This document shows, piece by piece, positions 1 to 9,136 of a stretch of 64,000 nt of DNA. Source of the DNA: Pedobacter roseus (lineage in GTDB: Bacteria; Bacteroidota; Bacteroidia; Sphingobacteriales; Sphingobacteriaceae); assembly GCF_014395225.1 (NCBI RefSeq), contig NZ_CP060723.1, positions 3,844,001 through 3,908,000 on the forward strand, read 5' to 3'. A model generated the notes under the pieces. That model saw only the letters and a program-made list of their open reading frames with translations, was not told the origin of the DNA and did not search any database. The stretch's first letter is position 1, and every line of letters begins with the position of its first letter. The position numbers and the translations under genes were made by a program.

Positions 1-1644
1 CTACGCTCTGAGAAATTCCCAGAAGATAATGAGATCAATGCATTGAACACTTACTGGAAAGCAGAATCGATGTACGAGCTGCGCAAGTTCGGAGAAGCGG
101 TTAGCACTTTCGAAAAATTCTTAAAAATGCCGGATGCTGATAAAACCGGTGTTTACAATTTTGCAAATTATGCTTTGGCGTATGCTGCTTTCGAAGATGA
201 AAAATACAGCAAAGCAGCTAATTATTTCGAAAAATTCCTGGCAGGTAACGATAAAGATCAGAAAACAATTGATGATGCTACCATCCGTTTAGCCGATTCA
301 TATTTCGTAAATAAGAATTACGGTGATGCGATGGCGAATTATAATAAGATCATCAGCCGCAAAACCACTTCTGAAGATTACGCGACTTTCCAAAAAGGGA
401 TGATTCAGGGTTTGGAGAATCAATATGATGCAAAAATTGCTACGATGCAAAGTTTGTTAAATGCCTTTCCAAATTCAAACTACGCAGATGATGCCGGTTT
501 CGAAACAGCCTATACTTATTTCAATAAGGGTGATTTTGATAAATCTAAATCAGATCTTGTTGCATTGGTAGCTAAATATCCACGCAGCAGTTATGTAGCA
601 AAAGCTTTGGTTACCATTGGTTTGGTGCAATATAACCAGGATCAGGACGATGCAGCTTTGGAATCGTTTAAAAAAGTAATCCGCGATTATCCAACTGCCG
701 ACGAAGCTAAACAGGCCATGGAATCGATTAAGAACATCTATGTAGACCGTGGCGATGCGAACGGATTTATCACTTATGCAGCCACTACCCCACTTGGAAA
801 TTACTCTGGCTCAGAGCAGGATAACATTGTTTTTGCGGCAGCCAATAACACTTATTTAAAAGGTGATGCAAACGGTGCATTCCAGGCGGTAAATGCTTAT
901 TTTGATAAATTCCCTAAAGCCATACATGAGAAAGAAGCCAAATTTATCAGGGCCGAATCATTGGTTAAACTGGGTCGTCCGGATGAAGCAATCCCTGACT
1001 ATGAGTTTATCTTAAACGATTGGACCAGCGATTATACTGAACGTTCGTTAGTGAGTATTTCTCAATTGTTCTTAAATCAGAAGAAATACAACGAGGCAAT
1101 TGTTTACCTGAAAAGGTTAGAAACCACGACCGATTATAAATCGCACTATAGCTTTGCCATCAATAACCTGTTAAAGGCTTACACGGCTTTAAACATGCCT
1201 GATGACATGCTAAAATATGCACAGTTGACTAAAGATTCTGAAAAAGCATCAGAGGAAGAAAAAAACAGTTCGAGTTTATATTCAGGTAAAGCTTATCTGT
1301 TAAAAGGTGATACCACCACTGCAATTAAAGAGTTTAAAAATGTGGTTGCCAAAACAAAAACCATTGCTGCTGCTGAAGCGAAATACAACCTGGCTTTATT
1401 GGAATACAATAAGCGTGATTTCAAAACTTCATCAAAAACCTGTTTTGATGTGATTAACAACATGGCCGCTTACGATTATTGGGTAGCCAAGGCATTTATC
1501 CTTTTATCTGATAACTACGTTGCCCTGAAAGACAATTTGCAGGCAAAGAGCACACTTCTAAGTATAATTGATAATTACGAAGGCAAGGATGATATTATCC
1601 CTACTGCCAAAGAAAAACTAGAAAAACTAAACCAGAAGAAGTAG
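1..1644 (+). CDS. TPR-repeat protein, 5' end outside the window
   Basis: The reading frame is open from base 1, so the gene starts upstream. The TTG at 43 is only an internal codon. The visible 547 residues are repeated helical hairpins of TPR type, with recurring patterns such as YFEKFLAG, GDFDKSKSDLVALVAKYP and LESFKKVIRDYP. This resembles the periplasmic or outer-membrane TPR proteins of Bacteroidota that are often labelled YbgF-like. Four bases separate its stop from the next gene, which encodes an outer-membrane barrel, so the two are probably co-transcribed and may act together at the outer membrane. The signal peptide cannot be seen. The TPR class is clear; the exact function is not known. 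Confidence 0.8.
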   Translation, partial: LRSEKFPEDNEINALNTYWKAESMYELRKFGEAVSTFEKFLKMPDADKTGVYNFANYALAYAAFEDEKYSKAANYFEKFLAGNDKDQKTIDDATIRLADSYFVNKNYGDAMANYNKIISRKTTSEDYATFQKGMIQGLENQYDAKIATMQSLLNAFPNSNYADDAGFETAYTYFNKGDFDKSKSDLVALVAKYPRSSYVAKALVTIGLVQYNQDQDDAALESFKKVIRDYPTADEAKQAMESIKNIYVDRGDANGFITYAATTPLGNYSGSEQDNIVFAAANNTYLKGDANGAFQAVNAYFDKFPKAIHEKEAKFIRAESLVKLGRPDEAIPDYEFILNDWTSDYTERSLVSISQLFLNQKKYNEAIVYLKRLETTTDYKSHYSFAINNLLKAYTALNMPDDMLKYAQLTKDSEKASEEEKNSSSLYSGKAYLLKGDTTTAIKEFKNVVAKTKTIAAAEAKYNLALLEYNKRDFKTSSKTCFDVINNMAAYDYWVAKAFILLSDNYVALKDNLQAKSTLLSIIDNYEGKDDIIPTAKEKLEKLNQKK

Positions 1645-1648
1645 CATT

Positions 1649-3346
1649 ATGAAATCGATTAAATATATATATAGTTCACTGTTTTTTTTAGCTGCTGGAT
1701 TAATGACTGCGCAGGCGCAGGATAAAAAGCCTGAAGAAAAAGGCGTGGTTAACGAAGAGATCGAAGTGGTACGCCCATATAAACCAATTTTAGCTGAGGC
1801 GGTGAAGTTGAGAAGAAGTCCGAACCTGGATGACGTTAAAACCTATAAAGCAAAACTGAACTATAGCATTTTGGATAGAAAATTAGAGCTGAACAGCGAT
1901 ATCCAAAAATTACAGGCCCAGGCCCTTGCCGAAGAAAAAGCAAGCATTTTGGTAAACAACTATGTTAAAGGTGCATTTGGTTCGTTAGCAACACTTTTAG
2001 GCGAAGCTTATTTTAACACCGGAAAGGACGAAGGTTTACAGCTTGGTGGATATTTTAAACACTTTAGTCAGGAAGGAAAGCTGAACAAACAGAACAGCAG
2101 TAACCAGCAGTTAAGCGTTTTTGGCAGAAGCATTTTAGATCAGAATACTGTTAGCGGTAAAATTAGTTTTGAGCGTAACGGTACTTATTTTTATGGCATA
2201 GACGATAGCAGACCAACGCTAAATCCAAATCCAGACAAACAGGCCTTAACCACCATCGAACTGGAAGGCGAACTGGTAAAAAACTTTACCGAAGATGAAG
2301 ATGCGTTCAGCTATGCTTTAAAAGCCAATGGCTACATCTGGAACGATAAATTTAGCGCCAAAGAAAATTACCTGAGTTTAAATGGTTATGTAAACAAACG
2401 CATTAATTCGTTAAACCTGGGTTTAGCCGCATCAACCGAATTCGGCAATAGTAAAGATGCTTTAACCAGCGTTGGCAATAACCTTTTGCGTTTAAACCCT
2501 TATATCCGTTTACAGGTTAAAGGGGCTAAAATTACAGCAGGTATTAATTTTGTACAGGAATTTGGTGCAGTAAGCAGCTCTAAAATATTCCCTGCGATTA
2601 CTGCCGATTTCACCCTGATCCCTGATTATTTACAGGTTTTTGGTGAAGTTAAAGGTGATGTGAACAGAAACTCGTTAAAAAGCTTTACGGATGAAAACCC
2701 GTGGTTAAATAGCAATGCAGTGATTAAAAACACCGTAGAAAAATTAAGCTTCAGTGCAGGTATCAAAGGCACCGGCGGTCCGGGTTTTGGCTATAAAGCG
2801 CGTGTATATGTTAAACAGTTTGATGATATGCCATTGTTCGTAAACAATTTTACTGACTTTAATAAGTTTGACGTGATCTACGATTTCGGTAAAACGAAAT
2901 TAACCGGTTTAGAAGGTGAAATCTCTATACAGGTAAGTGATGCTTTAAAGTGGACGGGTAAATTAAACCTTGATGACTGGAAACCTGCTTCTGAAACTTA
3001 CTCTTGGTTTAAACCGGGTTTAAAAGTAAGTTCGAACTTTGTGTACACCTACAACAAAAAACTAAGTTTTAATGCAGCTGTAGTAATACAGGATGATGTA
3101 AAAGCAAAAGTATATACAGGTGCTCCTGTCCCTGCTTCACAATATGTAATTCCCAACACCAACATAGAGCTTATTGAAACAGTTAAAGGATATGTAGATT
3201 TAGGCCTCGGTACAGAATATAGGATCAACAATAAATTCTCTGTTTTTGCCAAAGCAAATAATATCTTAAATAAAAATTACAGTAGATACTTGTATTACCA
3301 GGCAAATGGATTTAATATTTTCGGTGGATTGACTTATTCTTTTTAG
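1649..3346 (+). CDS. outer-membrane beta-barrel protein (TonB-dependent receptor-like, no plug seen)
   Basis: The 565-residue protein begins with a signal peptide ending near AQAQD. A conserved-looking stretch EEIEVVRPYKPILAEA follows, then many alternating amphipathic strands. It ends in aromatic FGGLTYSF, with the C-terminal phenylalanine expected for insertion by the BAM machinery. The last part (KLSFNAAVVIQDD, FSVFAKANNILNKNYSRYLYY) looks like the terminal strands of TonB-dependent receptors. At this length it is too short for a full receptor with plug, and no plug domain is visible. It follows the TPR gene by four bases, and a terminator lies just downstream, so the pair looks like the end of an operon. 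The substrate is unknown. Confidence 0.75.
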   Translation: MKSIKYIYSSLFFLAAGLMTAQAQDKKPEEKGVVNEEIEVVRPYKPILAEAVKLRRSPNLDDVKTYKAKLNYSILDRKLELNSDIQKLQAQALAEEKASILVNNYVKGAFGSLATLLGEAYFNTGKDEGLQLGGYFKHFSQEGKLNKQNSSNQQLSVFGRSILDQNTVSGKISFERNGTYFYGIDDSRPTLNPNPDKQALTTIELEGELVKNFTEDEDAFSYALKANGYIWNDKFSAKENYLSLNGYVNKRINSLNLGLAASTEFGNSKDALTSVGNNLLRLNPYIRLQVKGAKITAGINFVQEFGAVSSSKIFPAITADFTLIPDYLQVFGEVKGDVNRNSLKSFTDENPWLNSNAVIKNTVEKLSFSAGIKGTGGPGFGYKARVYVKQFDDMPLFVNNFTDFNKFDVIYDFGKTKLTGLEGEISIQVSDALKWTGKLNLDDWKPASETYSWFKPGLKVSSNFVYTYNKKLSFNAAVVIQDDVKAKVYTGAPVPASQYVIPNTNIELIETVKGYVDLGLGTEYRINNKFSVFAKANNILNKNYSRYLYYQANGFNIFGGLTYSF

Positions 3347-3370
3347 GAAAATCCTTATCCAAACAATAAG

Positions 3371-3398
3371 TGCCTTCCGAAATTGGGAGGCATTTTTT
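3371..3398 (+). terminator. Rho-independent terminator after the barrel gene
   Basis: An 8-bp stem (TGCCTTCC with GGGAGGCA, one G-T pair) and a 6-base loop are followed by six T residues. It lies 25 bases after the stop codon at 3346. Confidence 0.85.
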
Positions 3399-3460
3399 GT
3401 TTGGGGTTCTTAATAAGATCGTCATTCCGAACCCGATGGTTATCGGGTTAATTGAGAATA

Positions 3461-3560
3461 TTTTACCTATCGGTTGGTATCTCGCCGATCGAAACTGTAC
3501 CAGTATAAAAGATAACTTGAACAAAGTTTTCTATTTGGTTGGTGAGACGCCGACCAATTG
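3461..3560. repeat. dispersed hairpin repeat, copy 1
   Basis: This segment begins with CTATCGGTTGGT and ends with a hairpin made of TTGGTTGGTG and CGCCGACCAA around an AGA loop. A diverged copy lies at 4210-4308, so the repeats flank the small gene at 3703. Just before it (3421-3450), GTCATTCC and a stem AACCCGAT/ATCGGGTT look like a remnant of the repeat family at 11960. Apart from this and the terminator, the 356-base gap 3347-3702 shows nothing else. Confidence 0.7.
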
Positions 3561-3702
3561 AATAATGCCATCATAAATGTATTGGTTTTATTGAGGCAAA
3601 AAATTTACCTCTTTAGCCAAAACCATTTATCTTTAAAAAGATTTGCGTTTGTTTAACTAAATGAACTTCCCAAAGCGATCTGAATACCTATAAATTACTC
3701 AA

Positions 3703-4200
3703 ATGAAAATATTTAATGTACAGCCTATCCGGATAGATGAATACATCTATAACAACGAACATTTGGCAGAAAGCAAAACTAATTGGGGCTATTCATCTGG
3801 TTTTGAGATTACCGGCGAAAAGGTTGATTCGTTAAACACCATGTACATCACGTTCAATATCATTTATGATATAGGAGGTAAGAATGAAAAAGAAGTTGTT
3901 ACCCAAACTGGTCCGGGCCAGTACAGTGTCGAAATTTCATTTGAAGCAGGCGACGATATATTCATCTCCTATAAGAGTTCCTGTCAGTTTAACTTCGAAA
4001 GTGAAGGCCTGGATGCCGACCTAGCTTCGCTAACTGATTTTCTTACAAACTATGATACACATACCAAATTATTCTTTAGTGAATATGGATATAAACCCTT
4101 AATCAGTGTAGAGGAAGAAACCCGTAACTACAATACCTTCGCTGATTGTGCTAAAATAGCCATCGAAAACCTACGTAGCAACAATATGTATGCATTTTAA
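3703..4200 (+). CDS. hypothetical protein, 165 residues
   Basis: I do not recognise this protein. It has no signal peptide or membrane segment and is acidic. Alternating beta-type stretches (NTMYITFNIIYDIGG, QYSVEISFEAGDDIFISYKSS) are followed by a helical C-terminus ending NNMYAF. It stands alone, with hairpin repeats of the same family on both sides and no operon partner. The start ATG at 3703 is the first methionine in the frame. It is likely a real gene because the frame is long and its composition resembles neighbouring genes, but nothing indicates a function. Confidence 0.6.
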   Translation: MKIFNVQPIRIDEYIYNNEHLAESKTNWGYSSGFEITGEKVDSLNTMYITFNIIYDIGGKNEKEVVTQTGPGQYSVEISFEAGDDIFISYKSSCQFNFESEGLDADLASLTDFLTNYDTHTKLFFSEYGYKPLISVEEETRNYNTFADCAKIAIENLRSNNMYAF

Positions 4201-4209
4201 CCCTGGTTC

Positions 4210-4308
4210 TTTTACCTATCGGTTGGTGTTCCACCGACCGATAGTTTACCGGCATAAAAGATAGATTGAATAAAGTTATCTTCTTGGTTGGTGAGACACC
4301 GACCAATA
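4210..4308. repeat. dispersed hairpin repeat, copy 2
   Basis: This is the second copy of the element at 3461-3560. Its first hairpin is longer: CTATCGGTTGGTG and CACCGACCGATAG form a 13-bp stem around a TTC loop. The second hairpin, TTGGTTGGTG with CACCGACCAA, is kept. Confidence 0.75.
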
Positions 4309-4398
4309 GAATAGGGTACAAAGAGCGCCAACTTGGACGTACAAATTATTTTCGTCCAAATCATCCATCATACATTTCCCATCTTACATCCTTTTCCC

Positions 4399-6000
4399 TC
4401 ACTTATCCCACCACACCCTCGCCGTAAGCACATCCCCGCCAACTATCCTGGCCACCGCATCTTTATAATTTTGCGGGTTGTTCAGGATTTCTGTAGAGAG
4501 GTAAATCAGGCGCCTTGGTATGGTGCCATTGGTTACATTGCCCTTATAATTTACAGGTACAAGTTTAGGGTAACCGCTTCTTTTCCAGTTTAACCAAGCC
4601 TCAATAAAATTAAAATCGGTTCCAGTGGTTACCCAATATTGCGTATTGATGGCATTTAACGAATTTTCCGTACTCGTCTCGTCAAGTGGGTTTTGATTTA
4701 CAAAGTCAATAATTTTATTGGCTTCAACCGCAGCCAGGGGATCCAATTGTGCTAAAGATTGGATGGCTCCTGTTAGTCCGTTGCTATAATGCAGCTTTGC
4801 AGTTCCTTCCACATTCCAACCCCTTACCTTGGCTTCGGCTAGTAGAAATTCAATTTCGGCATAACTCAGGATAAAAATCGGCCCACCCAATTTCAGGTAC
4901 ATTCCGGTGCGTGGCCTCGAGTATTTACCCAATGGTGCAAAATCACTTCCGCTGCCCGTACCACCCGGGTATTCTGGCGAACGGCTGATATCGGTACTTC
5001 CCCCTTGCAGGTCATACCCATTTGGCATGCCCAATTGAACATTGGCATCGCTATTTCCCGTCAGGTTCTGATCTGCATTTTTTGCCAGTCCATCTTTCGG
5101 TATTTCACCGATAATACCCAGCCTTGGATCGTTGGTATTTTTAAGCTGATCGATCAAAGTTTTGCTCCAGCGCACTTCCAGGTAATCAGAATAGGTGCGT
5201 AAGGCCAACGAAGTACCATTCTGACTGCTAAAAGAAGAAGCATCGGTTAACAGTATTGCATTATCATTGATGCTTTGAAAAGTCTTACCGGCAGCTTTCT
5301 CTGCCCACACTCTGGCCTTTTCAGGGTTAGCTTTGGTCAAACGCATGGCCACCCTTAACATTAAAGAGTAGCCAAACTTTTTCCATTTGTTAATGTCGCC
5401 TTTATAAAAAAGATCGGCAGTTGGCAATGGTTTCTCTGCATCCAGTTGTTGCGTGGCCGCATCAAGATCATTCAGCATCGCAGTATAAATATCTTCCTGA
5501 CGATCGTAAACCGGATATTTAATGCCTTCCATGGCTTTAACAGCCTGGCTGTAGGGCACATCGCCGTAAGTATCGGTAATCCGTTGCAAAATCAGCACGA
5601 ACATGATATCGCCTATTGCAATCAGGTTTTGATAAGCAACAGGATCTTTTAACCTGGCCAAACGCTGCATTTCCCTGATGTAGGAAGCATCCATATAACC
5701 TTCGTCAAAAATACGTCCCTGATAATCGGTAAAACTGCCAACATTGATGTATTTATCGCCATTGTTATAATAATAATAGGTTGAGGCCAGCAATTGCATC
5801 ATGGTACTTTGGTACAATAGCTGATAATAACCCAAATTAGCATATTTTAACTGCGCCTGCGCCAGCAAACTGTTGGGATCGTAATTGTTTTCGGTAAGTT
5901 TGGTCGGGTCGGTATTAATTTCATCGAGCTTTGCCTTTGAACAACCGCCTAACAACATCACTAAGAATAAACCCAAAACATAAAAACCCTTCCTCACCAT
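4399..6000 (-). CDS. SusD/RagB-family outer-membrane lipoprotein (pair 1)
   Basis: The product is a surface glycan-binding lipoprotein that would act as a lid on the SusC partner encoded just upstream. Starting at 6000, the N-terminus MVRKGFYVLG is followed by a hydrophobic core and the lipobox LLGGC with Cys20. I prefer this start to the ATG at 6033 because it gives a normal lipoprotein signal and follows the susC stop by one base. The mature part is helical and TPR-like, with SusD-like features such as RWSKTLIDQ, LSYAEIEFLLAEAKVRGW and, near the end, the EAWLNWKRSGYPKL pattern. At about 533 residues it fits the SusD-like_2 type. It is the last gene of the sigma-fecR-susC-susD set. The ligand is not shown by the sequence. 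Confidence 0.9.
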   Translation of the reverse strand: MVRKGFYVLGLFLVMLLGGCSKAKLDEINTDPTKLTENNYDPNSLLAQAQLKYANLGYYQLLYQSTMMQLLASTYYYYNNGDKYINVGSFTDYQGRIFDEGYMDASYIREMQRLARLKDPVAYQNLIAIGDIMFVLILQRITDTYGDVPYSQAVKAMEGIKYPVYDRQEDIYTAMLNDLDAATQQLDAEKPLPTADLFYKGDINKWKKFGYSLMLRVAMRLTKANPEKARVWAEKAAGKTFQSINDNAILLTDASSFSSQNGTSLALRTYSDYLEVRWSKTLIDQLKNTNDPRLGIIGEIPKDGLAKNADQNLTGNSDANVQLGMPNGYDLQGGSTDISRSPEYPGGTGSGSDFAPLGKYSRPRTGMYLKLGGPIFILSYAEIEFLLAEAKVRGWNVEGTAKLHYSNGLTGAIQSLAQLDPLAAVEANKIIDFVNQNPLDETSTENSLNAINTQYWVTTGTDFNFIEAWLNWKRSGYPKLVPVNYKGNVTNGTIPRRLIYLSTEILNNPQNYKDAVARIVGGDVLTARVWWDK

Positions 6001-6001
6001 C

Positions 6002-9000
6002 TTATTTGAATTTAAAGTTAAAGTTGATCCCAAAAGTACGGGCGGCTGGTAATGAAGCGCCTTCTATCCCGGCATAACCTAAAGTTGGCGAAAACTGAGA
6101 TTCAGGATCTATATTTTCACTGTATTTTAGCAATGTAAACAGATTTCTCGCCACCAGGTCAATCGCTACACTACTAAAAGGAGTTCTTTTTAAATAACGT
6201 GGATTAAAGTTATAACCCAATGTAGCCTGCCTTAATTTGATAAAACTACCGTTAAGCACCGATAATGCAGAAATATTGGTAGCCAGTTCGGGATAATAGG
6301 CATAAGCAGGTACATTTATCGTATTTTTTTGCCCGTTTTCCAGCACGCCATCAGCTACAATACCCGTTTCCCTGCCTACCAAAGTAGCTTTGTTTAAGCC
6401 CTGCACATAACTGTAATAAGCAGTTGCGGATAAGATTTTATTGCCAAAACGGTAATCAATCAAAAAAGAAAAACTAAATTGTTTGTAGTTAAAACTGTTA
6501 GTGATCCCGCCATATAAATTTGGGATCGTACTGCCCATGGGGATAAAGTTTCCCCTTTTAGGTATGCCATCCGAACCGATAACCACATTTCCATTGGCAT
6601 CGCGTAAATAATCGTAAGCCATAATCTGCGTAATCGGCTTTCCCACTACGAGCGCTGTATTGGCGTTTAAAGGTCGGTAGGTACCCGTTAATGTATAATT
6701 GCTGTTGCCATCGATTGAAAGCAGTGTATTTTTCACCTTGGTCATGTTTAGGTTGACCTGCCACTTTGCATTTTTGGTGAGGATCGGCGTATAACCCAAA
6801 GCCAGCTCGATACCTGCGTTCCGGGTTTCGCCAAGGTTAACATAAGCGGAGGTAAAACCTGTGGTAACCGATTGTTTGGCATTGATAATTTCGTTGTGGG
6901 TAAGGCGGTTAAAATAGGTAAAATCGATATCCAGGCGGTTATTAAAAAATTTAAGATCAAGACCAGCCTCTATTTCGTTCAAAGTAAAAGGCTTTAGGTT
7001 GTAATTGGGCAGATCGCCTGAAAAACCACCTACCGGAACACCGTTTACCTGATTATCTACCGTGTAATAAATCTGCGTGGTGTAAGGCACAATGGGTTCA
7101 CCGCTTGTTTTAGCAAAATCGAGTCTTAATTTACCAAAATCGAGCCCTTTTATTTTTAAAAGATCCGAAAATATAAAACTGCCTGATACCCCGGGTACAA
7201 ATATGCCACGGTTATGGGCGGGTAAAGTTGAATAGATATCATAACGGCCTGTAACAGAAAAATTCATAAAACGATTATAACTGAGATCAGCAGTGTAATA
7301 AGCAGATTCGGTTACAATTCTCGATATGCCCAGTGTTTTTGTACTGGTGATGAGGTTTTCCGGAACGTACAGATAAGGAATCTTAAATTGTGAACCGACT
7401 AATTTCTCATTTGTACCCCTTCTATTGCGGTAATTTGCACCCAAAGAAAGTTCGAAGCTTAGTTTATCGCTGAGGTCGTGTGTGGCGCTGAATAAAATAT
7501 CACTGTTCAGTTCGGAAGTATGATTTTGATTGTACGCATTTATGCCACCCTGTCTGTTGATCGAGAAAGCCGTTCCGGTAGGCAAAATACTCACCACTTC
7601 ATCTTTACTGGAATCGTAGCCAATCCTGCCCTGAAGTGATGCCCAGCTGGCCAGCTGATATTTTAATACCGCCGAAGTGATATAACGGTTCCTGGTGGCA
7701 TAATCAGCCTGTTTGTTCATTAAAAAATAAGGATTGGTTTTATATTCGTCGGCATTCCAACGGCTTTCAAAACCTGTTTCAGCATCAAAACCCGGCGCTA
7801 AAATAGATTGATCTAAGCTGGTAGCCAGTGCAGAAATCCCATAATTGGCATTTAAAGGACCATCACTTAAATAACTTTTGTTCTTATTTTTTTCGTAAAT
7901 GTAATTTCCGGTGAGGCTAAGCGAGAGCTTTTTGCTTAAAGCTACCGTCCCATAAAAATTAAATGTTTTACGGTTTAAAGCACTGTTAATCAGCAGCGAA
8001 CTATAATCTAAATTAGAAGCTGAAATGCGGTAATTATTCCGGTTATTTCCACCCACAAGCGATAAGGTATTGATAAAAGCAGGCGCAGTACGGTAAAAAT
8101 TCTGGATATTGTTTCTAACCGGCAAATATGGACGCATAGAACCATCAACCTGAACGCTCGGCTTCCCGTCCATCATTTCTCCCCAGCTCAATAAACTGGT
8201 AGAAATGGCATTGTACTGATCAGTAGGCCGTTTATTCTGCGCACCCTGGCCATAGGTATACTGAAAATCGGTAGAATTTACAGGGAGATCTAAAGATAGA
8301 TTGGTATTGTATTCCAGTTTAGCATTGGTATTTTCTCCACCTCCTTTCAGGTTAATGAGGATTACGCCATTAGCTGCCCTTGCACCATATAAAGCAGAAG
8401 CAGCCGAACCTTTTAATATCGTGATGGTTTCAATATCATCTGGGTTAATGTTGCTGATGCCGTCGCCATAATCAGCCCCGCCATATTCGTTTGCACTGCC
8501 CCTGATGCTGTTATCAATAGGTACGCCATTTACAATAAATAAAGGTGAAGCCGCTGTCATGCTCGAAACCCCGCGGATCAGTACACGTGCGGCAGAGCCT
8601 GGTCCACCGTTTACACCCGTAATATTAAGCCCGGCTACCCTGCCTTGTAAAGCCATAATCATATTACTTTCCCTGGCTTTGGCAATGGAAGACCCTTTGA
8701 TGGTGGTTAAAGCGTAACCCACTTTTTCATTGTCTTTTTCAATTCCCAACGCTGTAATAACTACTTCCTTTAAAAAACGGACACTATCTGCATTCAATTT
8801 TCCTTCCGTATTTTTTCTGATCACGATTAAATTATTAGGAAGTACTGAATAGGTAAAACCTGTATTGAGCAGTAACTGTTCAATAACTTTTATAGCTTCC
8901 ACTTCTTCTACCTTAACGGATACGTGATGTGTTGGAATTTTGGATTCGCTGTAGGCAAAACGGTAAACAGTTTGGTTCTGTATCGCTTCAATTATCTTTT

Positions 9001-9103
9001 CGAAACTGGCATCGTTAAAATTCAGGGTAACTTTGGTTTGCGCAGAAGCACACAGCGGAAAAATTAATCCAATTAACAATATGATCCGCTGCACAAAATT
9101 CAT
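6002..9103 (-). CDS. SusC/RagA TonB-dependent transporter with STN domain (pair 1)
   Basis: The product is an energy-dependent outer-membrane importer. A signal peptide ends near CASAQ. Residues about 20-100 match a secretin/TonB short N-terminal (STN) domain (VTLNFNDASFEKIIEAIQ), the part that in FecA-like receptors signals to a FecR anti-sigma factor. The plug follows directly, with the SusC signatures GRVAGLNI, VLIRGVSS, PLFIVNGVPID and ALYGARAANGVILI. A long barrel ends in GINFNFKFK. No carboxypeptidase-regulatory domain lies between STN and plug, unlike SusC2 at 24379. Next to fecR and an ECF sigma gene, it is probably a trans-envelope signalling transporter. The substrate is inferred to be glycan-derived. 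Confidence 0.93.
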   Translation of the reverse strand: MNFVQRIILLIGLIFPLCASAQTKVTLNFNDASFEKIIEAIQNQTVYRFAYSESKIPTHHVSVKVEEVEAIKVIEQLLLNTGFTYSVLPNNLIVIRKNTEGKLNADSVRFLKEVVITALGIEKDNEKVGYALTTIKGSSIAKARESNMIMALQGRVAGLNITGVNGGPGSAARVLIRGVSSMTAASPLFIVNGVPIDNSIRGSANEYGGADYGDGISNINPDDIETITILKGSAASALYGARAANGVILINLKGGGENTNAKLEYNTNLSLDLPVNSTDFQYTYGQGAQNKRPTDQYNAISTSLLSWGEMMDGKPSVQVDGSMRPYLPVRNNIQNFYRTAPAFINTLSLVGGNNRNNYRISASNLDYSSLLINSALNRKTFNFYGTVALSKKLSLSLTGNYIYEKNKNKSYLSDGPLNANYGISALATSLDQSILAPGFDAETGFESRWNADEYKTNPYFLMNKQADYATRNRYITSAVLKYQLASWASLQGRIGYDSSKDEVVSILPTGTAFSINRQGGINAYNQNHTSELNSDILFSATHDLSDKLSFELSLGANYRNRRGTNEKLVGSQFKIPYLYVPENLITSTKTLGISRIVTESAYYTADLSYNRFMNFSVTGRYDIYSTLPAHNRGIFVPGVSGSFIFSDLLKIKGLDFGKLRLDFAKTSGEPIVPYTTQIYYTVDNQVNGVPVGGFSGDLPNYNLKPFTLNEIEAGLDLKFFNNRLDIDFTYFNRLTHNEIINAKQSVTTGFTSAYVNLGETRNAGIELALGYTPILTKNAKWQVNLNMTKVKNTLLSIDGNSNYTLTGTYRPLNANTALVVGKPITQIMAYDYLRDANGNVVIGSDGIPKRGNFIPMGSTIPNLYGGITNSFNYKQFSFSFLIDYRFGNKILSATAYYSYVQGLNKATLVGRETGIVADGVLENGQKNTINVPAYAYYPELATNISALSVLNGSFIKLRQATLGYNFNPRYLKRTPFSSVAIDLVARNLFTLLKYSENIDPESQFSPTLGYAGIEGASLPAARTFGINFNFKFK

Positions 9104-9136
9104 GGCAACAAATATACATGGCTAAAGTGTTGTGTG

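Noticed and set aside
3370..3561. Short frames on both strands after the barrel gene
   Set aside because: They span the terminator and the hairpin repeat.
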